From NCBI RefSeq assembly GCF_016612865.1, contig NZ_JAENZZ010000002.1, positions 682,001 through 746,000 of the forward strand: a stretch of 64,000 nucleotides of DNA, read 5' to 3'. The position numbers and the translations under genes were made by a program. Position 1 is the stretch's first letter, and every line of letters begins with the position of its first letter. The DNA comes from Blastococcus sp. TML/M2B. GTDB taxonomy: Bacteria > Actinomycetota > Actinomycetes > Mycobacteriales > Geodermatophilaceae. Below, piece after piece: positions 44,139 through 52,990 of this stretch. The notes beneath the pieces are model-generated. The model saw only the letters and a program-made list of their open reading frames with translations. It was not told where the DNA came from and did not search any database.

Positions 44139-44744
44139 CTAGAGCCCGCGCGCCAGGCGGTCGAGCAGGCCGTCCAGCTGCTCCTCCCGCTGCTGCTCCG
44201 GCAGGTCGCGCAGGGGGCCCTGCAGGCAGAGGACGGCGAAGCCGTGCACCCCCGCCCAGCAGGTGACGTCCGCGCCGGGGCGGCGCTCGGCGGGCAGCAC
44301 CCCGGTGGCGACCAGCTCGTCGAGGACGCCGGAGAGCACCCCGTAGGCGCCCTCCCCCGCGGCACCCTCCTCGGGCCGCGCGCAGGCGAACGCGGTCGCG
44401 AAGAGCCCGGGCTCGGCGAGCGCGAAGTGCACGTACTCCCGGCCGACCGCGCGCAGCCGCGCGGTCGGCTCGCCCTGCCCGGCACCGGGGAGCTCGTCGA
44501 GCCGGTCGCGCATACGCCGCTCCAGCTCGGCCATGCCCCGGGCGGAGACCTCCGCGAGCAGGTCGTCGCGGTCGGCGAAGTGCCGGTAGGCCGCGTTGTG
44601 CGAGACCCCGGTGCGGCGGGCCGCGTCGCGCAGCACGACGGCCTCGGCCCCACCGGCCCGGGCCTGGTCGACGGCGGTGTCGATGAGCGCGACCCGCAGG
44701 TTGCCGTGGTGGTAACGCCGCGCAGCGCGGGGGTGCTCAACCAT
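44139..44744 (-). CDS. TetR/AcrR-family transcriptional regulator
   Basis: Repressor of 201 aa. N-terminal HTH: YHHGNLRVALIDTAVDQARA, then AVVLRDAARRTGVSHNAAYR with the recognition helix ending HFADRDDLLAEVS. The C-terminal ligand domain (EYVHFALAEPGLFATAFACA) is of the WHG/TetR_C_13 type. The ATG at 44744 overlaps a near-repeat TTGACAGTGTCCAC element, so it probably represses itself and the divergent genes from 44832. Effector unknown. Confidence 0.9.
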   Translation of the reverse strand: MVEHPRAARRYHHGNLRVALIDTAVDQARAGGAEAVVLRDAARRTGVSHNAAYRHFADRDDLLAEVSARGMAELERRMRDRLDELPGAGQGEPTARLRAVGREYVHFALAEPGLFATAFACARPEEGAAGEGAYGVLSGVLDELVATGVLPAERRPGADVTCWAGVHGFAVLCLQGPLRDLPEQQREEQLDGLLDRLARGL

Positions 44745-44795
44745 GTTGACAGTGTCCACCGGCCGTACTGCGATGTCCATGTTGCCGGCGTCCAC
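44743..44795. promoter_or_regulatory. Putative TetR operator, two 17-bp direct repeats
   Basis: ATGTTGACAGTGTCCAC at 44743-44759 and ATGTTGCCGGCGTCCAC at 44779-44795 match in 14 of 17 positions. The first covers the tetR start codon; the second lies 36 bp before the DUF4188 start. The TTGACAGTGTC core is an imperfect palindrome similar to TetR-family sites. Confidence 0.45.
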
Positions 44796-44831
44796 ATGGG
44801 CAGCCGGAACGCCCCACCCCCAGGAGATCCG

Positions 44832-45266
44832 ATGAGCCGCATCGCACTCGCCGGCCGGACGACCGCCGACGCCCCGCCCGGAACCGTCGCCTTCCTGATC
44901 GGCATGCGGGTCAACCGCCCGGCGCGCCTCCGGCACTGGCTGCCGGTCGCGGCGGCGATGCCCCGGATGCTGCGCGAGCTCGCCCGGCACCCCGAACTCG
45001 GCCTGCTCTCCGCCCGCACCTATGTCAGCGGCCGCGCGGTGCTCACCGTCCAGTACCGGCGCAGCGCCGAGGACCTCGACCGCTACGCCCGCGCGCGGGA
45101 CGCCGCACACCTCCCCGCCTGGCGGGAGTTCAACCGGCGCACCCGCGACAACTGCGACGTCCCCCGCCGCCGGCGGTCCTGGGGCGCCGGCGTGGGTGTG
45201 CCAGACTCGGTCGGCCCTCGACACGGACCCGGGCCGGCCGCCGCCCCGAGGAGTTCCCGACCATGA
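44832..45266 (+). CDS. DUF4188 family protein, 3' end apparently truncated
   Basis: Protein of 144 aa. Residues 1-110 match DUF4188 (heme-degrading monooxygenase-like fold): AFLIGMRVNRPARLRHWLPV, LLSARTYVSGRAVLTVQYRR and HLPAWREFNRRTRDNCDV. The family normally continues with a GIWHETY-type segment and about 40 more residues. Here the sequence after 45161 becomes unrelated Arg/Gly/Pro-rich codons until the stop, which overlaps the next ATG. A 3' deletion fused to upstream DNA of the next gene would explain this. Divergent from tetR and probably its target. Confidence 0.75.
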   Translation: MSRIALAGRTTADAPPGTVAFLIGMRVNRPARLRHWLPVAAAMPRMLRELARHPELGLLSARTYVSGRAVLTVQYRRSAEDLDRYARARDAAHLPAWREFNRRTRDNCDVPRRRRSWGAGVGVPDSVGPRHGPGPAAAPRSSRP

Positions 45267-46331
45267 GCACCTCCAGCACCACCGGCCGGCACGAGGCTCC
45301 CGCCGAGCCCGGCCGGCCCGCCACGGAGACGTTCGCCGAGGAGCTGCGAGACGCCTTCGCGCCCCGGACGCTGCTGCTGGTGGTCGGCGTGGCCCTGCTC
45401 TGCCTGGGGTTCGTCCTCTCCTACGTCGGCGCCTTCCACGCCCCGACCCCGCACCGCATCCCGGTCGCCCTCGTCGCCCCGGCGCAGGTCAGCGGGCAAC
45501 TCGTGGACGGGCTCAACGGGATCGACGGCGGAGCCGCTGCGGGCCCGCGCGGTCGAGGACGAGGCGGCCGCGCGCCGCCTCCTGGAGCGCGACGAGATCT
45601 CCGGCGCCCTGCTCGTCGACCCCGCCGCAACCGAGGACACCCTGCTCGTCGCCTCCGGCCAGGGCGCGGCGATCTCCACGGCGGTGCAGCGGGTGCTCAC
45701 CGCGGTCGAGGACGAGCAGGGGCGCACGCTCGCCGTCTCGGACGCCGTGCCGCACCAGTCCGGGGACCCGCAGGGCTCGAGCGCGTTCTACGTCGCCGTC
45801 GGCGCGGTGCTCGCGGGCTACCTGCTGGCCGCCGTCCTGGGCATGGCGAAGGGCGCCCGCCCGGCCACCTTCCGCCGCACGCTGTGGCGCCTCGCCGCCA
45901 CCGTCCCCTACGCGCTCGCCGTGGGGCTGGGCATCGCGATCATCACCGGCCCCGTGCTGGGCGCGATCACCGGGCACGTCGGCGCGGTCTTCGCCGTGGC
46001 CACGTTGCTCGTGCTGAGCGCGGCCACGGTCACCATGAGCTTCCAGGTGCTCTTCGGCATCTTCGGGATCGCCGCGACCATCCTGGTCTTCGTCGTCGTC
46101 GGCAACCCGTCGGCCGGGGGCGCCTACCCCTACCCCCTCCTGCCCGGGTTCTGGCGCGAGATCGGCCCGTGGCTGCCGAACGGCGCCGGCGTCGACGCGC
46201 TGCGCAGCGCCGTCTACTTCGGCGGCACCGGGATGGCGCCGGCCCTCTGGGTCATCGTGGGGTGGATCGCCGCCGGGACCGTGCTCACCGTGCTCGCCGC
46301 CCGCGTCATCTCGCGCCGCGCCACCGCCTGA
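45263..46331 (+). CDS. ABC-2/YhgE-Pip-type membrane protein (frameshift)
   Basis: Membrane protein of about 355 aa. TM1 at about 34-56 (TLLLVVGVALLCLGFVLSYV), a large extracytoplasmic domain (IPVALVAPAQVSGQLVDGLN, later ERDEISGALLVDPAATEDTL), then five C-terminal helices including YVAVGAVLAGYLLAAVLGMA and TVTMSFQVLFGIFGIAATIL. This is the DUF3533/YhgE-like layout. The frame shifts at about 45530; removing one base joins GLNGIDG to EPLRARAVEDEAAARRLLER. It may export drugs or lipids under TetR control. ATG overlaps the DUF4188 stop; GAGGAG upstream. Confidence 0.82.
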
Positions 46332-46435
46332 GCCGGAGCGCGGCCGCCGTGGACGTCGTCCACGGATGGCGGGAGGATCCGTGCACCCAGGACCCACCCC
46401 ACCCAGGACCACCAGCCCACGACCGAGGAGGACCG

Positions 46436-46652
46436 ATGGCGCGACGACGCTGGCGCGACCTGAGCCCGGCCCAGCAGACCGGGGTGCTCGTGCTCGCCTC
46501 GGTCCAGCTCTCCCTGGCCGCGACGGCGTGGGGTGGACCTCGCCTCCCGCCCGCCCGCGCGGGTCAACGGGCCCAAGCCGGTGTGGGCCGCGGTCATCGC
46601 CGTGAACTTCGTGGGACCGGCGGCCTGGTTCCGCTGGGGACGCCGCGGCTGA
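46436..46652 (+). CDS. Small PLDc_N-type membrane protein (frameshift)
   Basis: About 71 aa after deletion of one base near 46532. The first frame gives MARRRWRDLSPAQQTGVLVL and ASVQLSLAATAW; the second continues VDLASRPPARVNGPKPVWAA and VIAVNFVGPAAWFRWGRRG. This matches the phospholipase-D-nuclease N-terminal (PLDc_N) two-helix membrane domain found as a stand-alone protein in actinobacteria. ATG with GAGGAGGACC upstream. Without the correction the frame runs into unrelated sequence. Function unknown. Confidence 0.75.
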
Positions 46653-46661
46653 CGCCCGCGC

Positions 46662-47528
46662 TCAGCCGCGGAGGTCGCGACGCCGGAACGTGGACACCGC
46701 GACCACGCCCAGCACCAGGACCGTGCCGGCCGACACCGCGACGGCCGGCCAGGAGACCCCGGAGGCCAGCGGGACGTGCCCCTGGTACTGCGCGAACGGG
46801 GACAGGTCGCGCACCGGCTCCAGCCAGCCGACCAGGGGCGCCAGCCCGTTGACCAGGTAGGCGAGGACCGCCGTCGCGGCCGGCACCGCACGCGCGAGGG
46901 CCACGCTGCCGGTGGCCGCGCCGACGGCTGCCGCGAGGGCGCCGAAGACGGCGCCGAGCAGCCACAGGTGCAGCATCGCGGCGAGCACGTGCGCCAGCGG
47001 GAGGTCCAGGCCGAAGAGCACGCCCCCGGCGGCCAGAGCCACGCCCAGGGCAGTGACCACGACCGCGGTCGCGACCACCGTCGCGGCGGTGCGCTCGACG
47101 ACCACTCTCGTCCTGCTGACCGGGTTGGCCAGCAGCAGGTCGATCGACCGGCGGTCCTCCTCACCGGCGATCCCGGCGGCACCGGCCAGGACGGCGAACA
47201 GGATGACCAGCAGCGGGCCGGTCAGGCCCATGAGCTCCGCCTGGACGTACCCGACCGGCGTCGACATGTCGGCGGTCGCCAGGAGCGATCGCAGCACCTC
47301 GGGCAGCTGGTCCATGACGTCGGTGATCGACGGCTCGTCGCGGATGCTCGGCCACAGCGAGCCGTAGAGCACCACCATCGCGGCCAGACCCGCGCACCAC
47401 GCCAGCAGGCTGCGCCGCTGCAACCGCAGGCTCTGCCGGAGCACCTCGCCGGGCCGCGCACTCCGTCCCGCGCGCGGCCGCACGGCGTCCGGGGGCGACG
47501 GAGCGGGGTCGAGCACGTCAGGCAGCAC
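46662..47528 (-). CDS. ABC-2 type exporter permease
   Basis: Permease of 288 aa with about six helices (LLAWCAGLAAMVVLYGSLWP; GPLLVILFAVLAGAAGIAGE; VVATAVVVTALGVALAAGGV and others). The cytoplasmic EEDRRSIDLLLANPVSRTRV segment is typical of ABC-2 exporters such as the antibiotic-export permeases of actinobacteria. GTG 47528 overlaps the ATPase stop; GTG 47516 is an equal alternative. It is the partner of the ATPase encoded immediately upstream. Substrate unknown. Confidence 0.88.
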   Translation of the reverse strand: MLPDVLDPAPSPPDAVRPRAGRSARPGEVLRQSLRLQRRSLLAWCAGLAAMVVLYGSLWPSIRDEPSITDVMDQLPEVLRSLLATADMSTPVGYVQAELMGLTGPLLVILFAVLAGAAGIAGEEDRRSIDLLLANPVSRTRVVVERTAATVVATAVVVTALGVALAAGGVLFGLDLPLAHVLAAMLHLWLLGAVFGALAAAVGAATGSVALARAVPAATAVLAYLVNGLAPLVGWLEPVRDLSPFAQYQGHVPLASGVSWPAVAVSAGTVLVLGVVAVSTFRRRDLRG

Positions 47529-48438
47529 CGGCCCGCTCCGTCCCGTAGTAGGCGAGGAAGGTCTCCTCCAGGTCCGCCTCGGTGCACTCCAGGTCCGCCA
47601 GCCGGTGGGTGGCCATCCGCCGGCACAGGGCGTCCAGGGCCGACGCCGGCGCACTGCAGGACAGCGCCGTGCCGCTCACCACGACGTCGCGCAGGCCCGG
47701 TAGGCCCGCGAAGTCGCCGGCGGGGACCTCGTCCTCGAAGCGCGCGCGGACCCGGTGGAGGGAGCGGGCAGGCAGGTCCTCCATGGCCTCGACCGCCACG
47801 AGCCTGCCCGCGCGCAGGACGCCGATGCGGTCGGCGCTGCGCTGCACCTCCCCGAGGACGTGCGACGAGAGCAGGGCGGCGCCTCCGGTGGCCGTGTGCG
47901 CGCGCAGGAGCGCCTGGAACTCCTGCTGGGCCAGGGGGTCGAACCCGCTGGTCGGCTCGTCCAGGACGAGCAGCGGCGGGTCGGACATCATCGCCAGGAC
48001 CAGGGCGAGCTTCTGGCGGTTCCCCTTGGACAGCTCCCGCGCCGGCCGGTCCAGGTCCAGGTCGAGCCGGCCGGCCAGCTCCGGCGCACGACCGGGTCCG
48101 TCGCCCCCGCGCAGCCGCGCCGTCGCCCGGACGTGCTCCCGTCCGGTGAGGCGGTCGTGCAGCGCGGGTTCCCCGCCGACGTAGCCGACGTCGGCGTGGA
48201 CCCGGGCGGCGTCCCGCCAGGCATCCAGGCCGAGCACGCGGGCCGATCCGGAGGTGGGGCGCAGGAAGCCCATGAGCAGCCGCAGCGTCGTCGTCTTCCC
48301 CGCGCCGTTGGGCCCGAGGTACCCGAGCACCTCCCCGCGGCGGACCGCCAGGTCGACGTCCTGCAGGGCGGTCGTGCGCCCGAACCGCTTGGTCAGGCCC
48401 GTCGTGGCCACCGCGACCTCGGCTGCGCCGCCGGTCAT
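47518..48438 (-). CDS. ABC exporter ATP-binding protein
   Basis: DrrA-like ATPase (306 aa). Walker A LGPNGAGKTTTLRLLMGFLR, signature ELSKGNRQKLALVLAMMSDP, Walker B LLVLDEPTSGFDPLAQQEFQ and switch-His ALLSSHVLGEVQRSADRIGV. The C-terminal 80 residues (RVRARFEDEVPAGDFAGLPG onward) form the DrrA-type regulatory tail. ATG overlaps the metal ATPase stop by four bases, so both share an operon with the P1B-5 pump. Substrate unknown. Confidence 0.93.
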   Translation of the reverse strand: MTGGAAEVAVATTGLTKRFGRTTALQDVDLAVRRGEVLGYLGPNGAGKTTTLRLLMGFLRPTSGSARVLGLDAWRDAARVHADVGYVGGEPALHDRLTGREHVRATARLRGGDGPGRAPELAGRLDLDLDRPARELSKGNRQKLALVLAMMSDPPLLVLDEPTSGFDPLAQQEFQALLRAHTATGGAALLSSHVLGEVQRSADRIGVLRAGRLVAVEAMEDLPARSLHRVRARFEDEVPAGDFAGLPGLRDVVVSGTALSCSAPASALDALCRRMATHRLADLECTEADLEETFLAYYGTERAGAA

Positions 48439-50795
48439 CCCGACTCCCCGGCCCGGTCGGTCGCCATCGCGAAGTAGTTCTCCTCCTCCTGGAGGTAGTG
48501 CAGCTCCAGCAGGGCGTGCAGCCCGTACAGGCAGGCCAGGAGGTCCTGCCGGCGCGCCGGGTCGAGCTCCGCCCCGAGGTCGAGGGCGTGCAGGTGGGTC
48601 GCCAGCCGGCGGGTGAGCCGGCCGATCTCGGCGTGCGCCCGGCTCATCGGCGCCACCGCCTCACCGCTGCCCAGCGCCCGGGCCAGGGCGGGGTACAGCT
48701 CGGCCTCCTCCGCCTCCTCGTGCGGCACGAGCCGGTCCTCCAGGGCCGCCCTCGCCCGGTGCAGCGCCTCGACCGCCTGCGGCGCGGACCCCGTCGCCAG
48801 CGCGTCCGCCGCCTCCCGCACCAGCGGGAGGACCTGGCGGAGGTCATCGTGCTCGGCCTCGAACCGCCGGAGCAGGGCCTGCGTGCCGGGCTGGACGGGC
48901 CGCCCACCGACCTCGCCACCGCGGAGCGCGCGCAGCGCGTTGACGATGACGGCGACGTCGATCGCCTCCTGGAGCAGCGCCCCGAACGCCGGCGGCAGCA
49001 ACCCGACGGCGGCCACCGCCATGGCCGCGAGCGACATGCCCATGCCCGCGACGGCGCTCTGCACCGCGATGCGGCGGGCGTGGCGGGCGATCTCCATCGC
49101 GTCGGCCACCCGGTCGAGCCGGTCGGTGGTCAGCACCACGTCGGCGGCCTCCGACGACGCGGTGGCGCCGCGTGCCCCCATCGCGATCCCCACCGTGGCG
49201 GCGGCCAGGGCGGGGGCGTCGTTGAGCCCGTCCCCGACCATGATGGTGACGGCGCGCCGCTGCTCGTCGCGGACGGCGTCGACCTTGCTCTGCGGCGTCT
49301 GCTGGGCCCGCACCTCGTCGAGGCCGAGCACTGCGCCCACCTCGCGCGCCGGTTCGGGACGGTCGCCGGTGAGCATGACCAGCCGCTCGATGCCGGCCGC
49401 CCGCAGCCGCCGCAACGTCCGGCCGGCGTCGGCCCGGACCGGGTCCCTGAGGAGGACCGCTCCGACGGGCGCGGCGTCCGCCTCCACCCACACCACCGCG
49501 CAACCGTCGAGCCCCGCCCGGCTGACGGCCGTCCGCGCCCACCCGTCCCCGGGTACCTCCTCGCGCTTGCCGACGCGGATGCGGACGCCGTCGACGGTGG
49601 CGGCGACCCCTCGGCCGGGCACCTCCTCGACGGCGGTCGGGAGCGACAGCCCCAGGCCGCGGACCCGCGCCTCGGCGACGACGGCCTCGGCGAGCACGTG
49701 CGGGGAGAGCTGATCGGCCGACGCGGCCAGCCGCAGGACCTCCTCCGGGGAGCCGCCCGGGGAGGTCAGCACCTCGACGACCGCCGGCCGGCCCGCCGTG
49801 AGCGTGCCGGTCTTGTCGACGACCATCGTGCGAGCGTGCCCCAGGTTCTCCAGCGCGCCCCCGGTGCGGACCACCACCCCCAGCCGGGAGGTCCGGGACA
49901 GGCCGGAGACGATCGCGACGGGGGCGGCCAGCAGCAGCGGGCACGGGGTGGCCACCACCAGCACCGCCACCGCGCGCTCGGCGGAGCCGCTCCCCGCCCA
50001 GGCCAGCCCGGCCACGGCGAGCGACAGCGGGAGGAACCAGGCGGCGAACCGGTCCGCCAGGCGGACCACCGGCGCGGTGTCCGCCCCCGCCTGCTCGACC
50101 AGGGCGACGATCCCCGCGTAGGTGCTGCGGGAGGCCGGTGCCGTGCACCGCAGCTCGAAGGCCCCGCCGGCGTTGAGCGTGCCGCTGCGCGCGGCGTCCC
50201 CGGCCGCCCGCTCGACGAGTTCCGCCTCCCCGCTCAGCGCCGACTCGTCCAGCACCGCCGGCCCGGCCAGCACCTCGCCGTCGACCGGCAGCACCTCACC
50301 CGGGCCCACGACCACGACGTCGTCGACGGCCACCTCTCCGACGTCGACCTCGGTCACCTCACCACCGACCCGCCGGCGGGCCGTGCGCGGCGCCCGCTCC
50401 AGCAGCGCGCGCAGGTCCCGCGTCGCCCGCCGTTGCGCGGCGGCGTCCAGCGCCCGCCCGGTCGCCAGCATCACCGCGATCAGCGCGCCGGCCAGGTGCT
50501 CGCCGACCGCCAGGGTGCCCACCAGGGCCAGCACGGCGATGAGGTCCACGCCGAGTCTCCCGCGCAGGAGCGCGACGACCACCCACCCGACGGCGGGTAC
50601 GAGGGCGAGCAGCGTCGCCGCCGCCCACAGGACGTCGTCCCAGCGGCCGGCGCCGGTCGCCCAGGCGAGCCCGCCGGCGGCGAGCAGCCCCGTCGTCGCG
50701 ACCAGGAGGGCCGGCTCGACCCACCGCCGCGCCGTCCGCAGCGGCCACGTGCCGGACCGGAGCGTCGTCGCGTCGCCGTCCCGACCGCCGTCCAT
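48435..50795 (-). CDS. P1B-5 type metal-transport ATPase with C-terminal hemerythrin domain
   Basis: Heavy-metal pump of 786 aa. There is no N-terminal metal-binding domain. Transmembrane core with the metal motif TPC (VLVVATPCPLLLAAPVAIVS), actuator motif DESALSGEAELVERAAGD, phosphorylated Asp in VVDKTGTLTAGRPAVVEVLT and hinge MVGDGLNDAPALAAATVGIA. Residues about 645-786 form a hemerythrin-like HHE domain (RFEAEHDDLRQVLP; RLVPHEEAEEAELYPALARA; LHALLELHYLQEEENYF). The TPC motif with a hemerythrin tail defines the P1B-5 subgroup, known from Acidothermus and the nickel/iron pump Nia of Sinorhizobium. Likely exports Fe(II), Ni(II) or Co(II). The diiron site may sense oxygen or iron. Confidence 0.93.
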   Translation of the reverse strand: MDGGRDGDATTLRSGTWPLRTARRWVEPALLVATTGLLAAGGLAWATGAGRWDDVLWAAATLLALVPAVGWVVVALLRGRLGVDLIAVLALVGTLAVGEHLAGALIAVMLATGRALDAAAQRRATRDLRALLERAPRTARRRVGGEVTEVDVGEVAVDDVVVVGPGEVLPVDGEVLAGPAVLDESALSGEAELVERAAGDAARSGTLNAGGAFELRCTAPASRSTYAGIVALVEQAGADTAPVVRLADRFAAWFLPLSLAVAGLAWAGSGSAERAVAVLVVATPCPLLLAAPVAIVSGLSRTSRLGVVVRTGGALENLGHARTMVVDKTGTLTAGRPAVVEVLTSPGGSPEEVLRLAASADQLSPHVLAEAVVAEARVRGLGLSLPTAVEEVPGRGVAATVDGVRIRVGKREEVPGDGWARTAVSRAGLDGCAVVWVEADAAPVGAVLLRDPVRADAGRTLRRLRAAGIERLVMLTGDRPEPAREVGAVLGLDEVRAQQTPQSKVDAVRDEQRRAVTIMVGDGLNDAPALAAATVGIAMGARGATASSEAADVVLTTDRLDRVADAMEIARHARRIAVQSAVAGMGMSLAAMAVAAVGLLPPAFGALLQEAIDVAVIVNALRALRGGEVGGRPVQPGTQALLRRFEAEHDDLRQVLPLVREAADALATGSAPQAVEALHRARAALEDRLVPHEEAEEAELYPALARALGSGEAVAPMSRAHAEIGRLTRRLATHLHALDLGAELDPARRQDLLACLYGLHALLELHYLQEEENYFAMATDRAGESG

Positions 50796-50891
50796 CCCCC
50801 GATGATGGTGGCGCCCACCCCACCGGCCCGTGGCGTTGGTCCTCGAAACCGAGGACGGAGGTCCCGGCTCCTCCGCGGGTGGGGCGCCGGG

Positions 50892-51875
50892 TCAGGACCC
50901 CGCGGTCAGCGCGGGCACCTCGACCCCCGCGCGGCGGTCGGGCAGGCCGTGCGGGGCGGCGTCCGGACCGCTGCCGGCCCGCCGCCGCGGACGGAGCTGC
51001 AGAACGGCCACCGACGCCAGCACCAGCAGCCCGCCGCCGGCCTGCAGCGGCGTGAGCACCTCCCCGAGCGCGACCGCCGCGAGCGCGGCGGTGACGACGG
51101 GCTCCAGGGTGGAGAGGATCGCCGCCCCGGACGGCCCGACCCGGCGCAGCCCGGCGAAGAAGGTCAGCATCGCCACGACCGTGCAGACCACGGCGATGCA
51201 CCCGATCCAGAACCACCCGGCCGGGCCGAACCCCAGGTCGATCCCCCCGGAGACGAGGGCGCGGAGCGCCAGGGCGACGGCGGCACCGCTCATGACCAGC
51301 GCGGAGAGCACCACCGGCGGCACCCGGTGCACCACGCCGTCGGCGACGAGGATGTAGGCGGTGTAGGTGACCGCGCAGCCGAACGCCATGGTCACGCCGG
51401 CGACGTCGACCGGGACACCGCCGGCCCCGAGCAGGACCAGCAGCGTGCCGCACGACGCCACGGCCAGCGCGGCCGCCCGGGGCGGCGTCAGCCGCTCGCG
51501 ACCGAGGAGCGCGGCGGCCAGCGTGACCAGCGCCGGGTAGGTGTAGAACACCAGCGCCACGAGCGACGCGTCGGTGCGCTCGAGCGCCGCGAAGAACAAC
51601 GAGGCCTGGGTGGCGTAGCCGAACGCGCCGAGACCGAGGGCGGTGAGCACCACCCGGCGGGGCAGCCGCGCCGGTGCTCCTCCCCTGGCCGGGTCCGGGC
51701 GCCCGGTGCGCAACCCGGGCCGCAGCCGCAGCAGCGCGAGCAGGAGCAGCGCCGCCAGGGCGAAGCGGAGCAGCACCAGCGCCGCGGGGGTCACGCCGGC
51801 CTCGTAGGCGAACTTGCCGAAGACGGCCATCGCGCCGAAGCAGGTGGCCGAGACCAGGCAGAGGAGGGGACCCAC
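50892..51875 (-). CDS. EamA/DMT-family permease
   Basis: Ten-helix drug/metabolite transporter (327 aa) with two EamA repeats. The first begins PLLCLVSATCFGAMAVFGKF and has AYEAGVTPAALVLLRFALAA. The second begins GVTMAFGCAVTYTAYILVAD and ends FFAGLRRVGPSGAAILSTLE with PVVTAALAAVALGEVLTPLQ. GTG 51875 precedes the first helix directly. It is divergent from a LysR regulator across 72 bp, the usual arrangement for a regulated exporter of amino acids or metabolites. Confidence 0.92.
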   Translation of the reverse strand: MGPLLCLVSATCFGAMAVFGKFAYEAGVTPAALVLLRFALAALLLLALLRLRPGLRTGRPDPARGGAPARLPRRVVLTALGLGAFGYATQASLFFAALERTDASLVALVFYTYPALVTLAAALLGRERLTPPRAAALAVASCGTLLVLLGAGGVPVDVAGVTMAFGCAVTYTAYILVADGVVHRVPPVVLSALVMSGAAVALALRALVSGGIDLGFGPAGWFWIGCIAVVCTVVAMLTFFAGLRRVGPSGAAILSTLEPVVTAALAAVALGEVLTPLQAGGGLLVLASVAVLQLRPRRRAGSGPDAAPHGLPDRRAGVEVPALTAGS

Positions 51876-51947
51876 GCAGCCAGCATCCGGTCCCCATCCG
51901 TCCAGGTCCAGTGACGGTTCCTGGAGCGGACTGGTTAGCATTCCTGC

Positions 51948-52916
51948 ATGGTCGATCTGGACCTCCGGCGGTTGCGGCTGCTCCGCGAGCTGGAGACCCG
52001 CGGCACGCTCGGCGCCGTCGCCGCCGCGCTGGGCTACAGCCCCTCGGCGGTGTCCCAGCAGCTCGCCGTCCTCGAACGCGAGGTCGGGGCGCAGCTGGTC
52101 GAGAAGGCCGGCCGCGGGGTCCGGCTGACCGACGCCGGGCACCTGCTCGCCCGGCACGCCGCCGTCCTGCTCGCCGCGGCGGAGTCGGCCCGGGCCGACC
52201 TCGCCGCGCTGACCGACGACGTCCGCGGCACGGTCCGCGTCGGTGGCCTGCAGTCGGCCACCCGCCGCGTCCTCGTGCCGGCGGTGGCCCGGCTGCTCGC
52301 CGAGCACCCCCGGCTCCGGGTCGAGATCTCCGAGTTGGAGGTGGAGCAGGCGCTGCCGGAGCTGCGCCTGGGCCGGCTCGACCTCGTCGTCAGCGACGAG
52401 TACGACGGCCACCCGCGACCCCGCCCGGCCGGCCTGGCGTTCACCCCGCTGCTGGAGGAACCGCTGCTGCTCGTGCTGCCCGCCGGGCACCCGTTCGCCG
52501 CGCCGGGCGGCGCCGTCCCCCTGGCGGCCCTGCGGGACGAGGTGTGGGCCTCGTCCGCCGCTGGCACCGGCCACCACGCGTCGGTCGTGGGCACCTGCCG
52601 GGAGCTGGGTGGTTACGAGCCGGACCTGCGGCACCGCTCGAACGACGCCGACGTGCAGCTCGAGCTCGTCCGCACCGCCGGCGCGGTCGCCCTGATGCCG
52701 GCGCTCACCCTGCCGGCTGCGGACCCCGGCCTGGCGGTCAGCAGCGTTGCCGAGGGCGTCGTCCGGCGGCGGCTGGTGGTCGCGACGCGCGAGGGCCGGC
52801 CCGGTCCCGCGCTGCGCACCGTCCTGGCCACCGTGGACCGGCAGGGCCGCTCGCTGGCCGGCGCCGCGCCCGCTGCGCCCTCGAGCGGCTCGTCCGGGGC
52901 GCCGGGACCGCGATGA
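51948..52916 (+). CDS. LysR-family transcriptional regulator
   Basis: Regulator of 322 aa. Winged HTH at the N-terminus: LRRLRLLRELETRGTLGAVA and AALGYSPSAVSQQLAVLERE. The periplasmic-binding-like effector domain (about 90-300) starts VRGTVRVGGLQSATRRVLVP and includes LRLGRLDLVVSDEYDGHPRP. It probably controls the divergent DMT permease. The C-terminus ends in a Ser/Ala/Gly/Pro stretch. Inducer unknown. Confidence 0.93.
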   Translation: MVDLDLRRLRLLRELETRGTLGAVAAALGYSPSAVSQQLAVLEREVGAQLVEKAGRGVRLTDAGHLLARHAAVLLAAAESARADLAALTDDVRGTVRVGGLQSATRRVLVPAVARLLAEHPRLRVEISELEVEQALPELRLGRLDLVVSDEYDGHPRPRPAGLAFTPLLEEPLLLVLPAGHPFAAPGGAVPLAALRDEVWASSAAGTGHHASVVGTCRELGGYEPDLRHRSNDADVQLELVRTAGAVALMPALTLPAADPGLAVSSVAEGVVRRRLVVATREGRPGPALRTVLATVDRQGRSLAGAAPAAPSSGSSGAPGPR

Positions 52917-52990
52917 TCCCGACGTGTGGTCCGGGGCCCGTCGGCCCTGCGCAAGGCCGGCTGCTCCGGACGACGCTCGTGACCGCGGCG

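Noticed and set aside
44067-44266. C-terminal extension of cobA overlapping tetR
   Set aside because: Low-complexity Arg/Ala/Pro sequence antisense to a good tetR gene; a one-base correction near 44018 gives a normal end at 44066.
48498-51914. 1138-codon open frame opposite the P1B-5 ATPase
   Set aside because: Gln/Arg/Gly-rich shadow of conserved genes on the minus strand.
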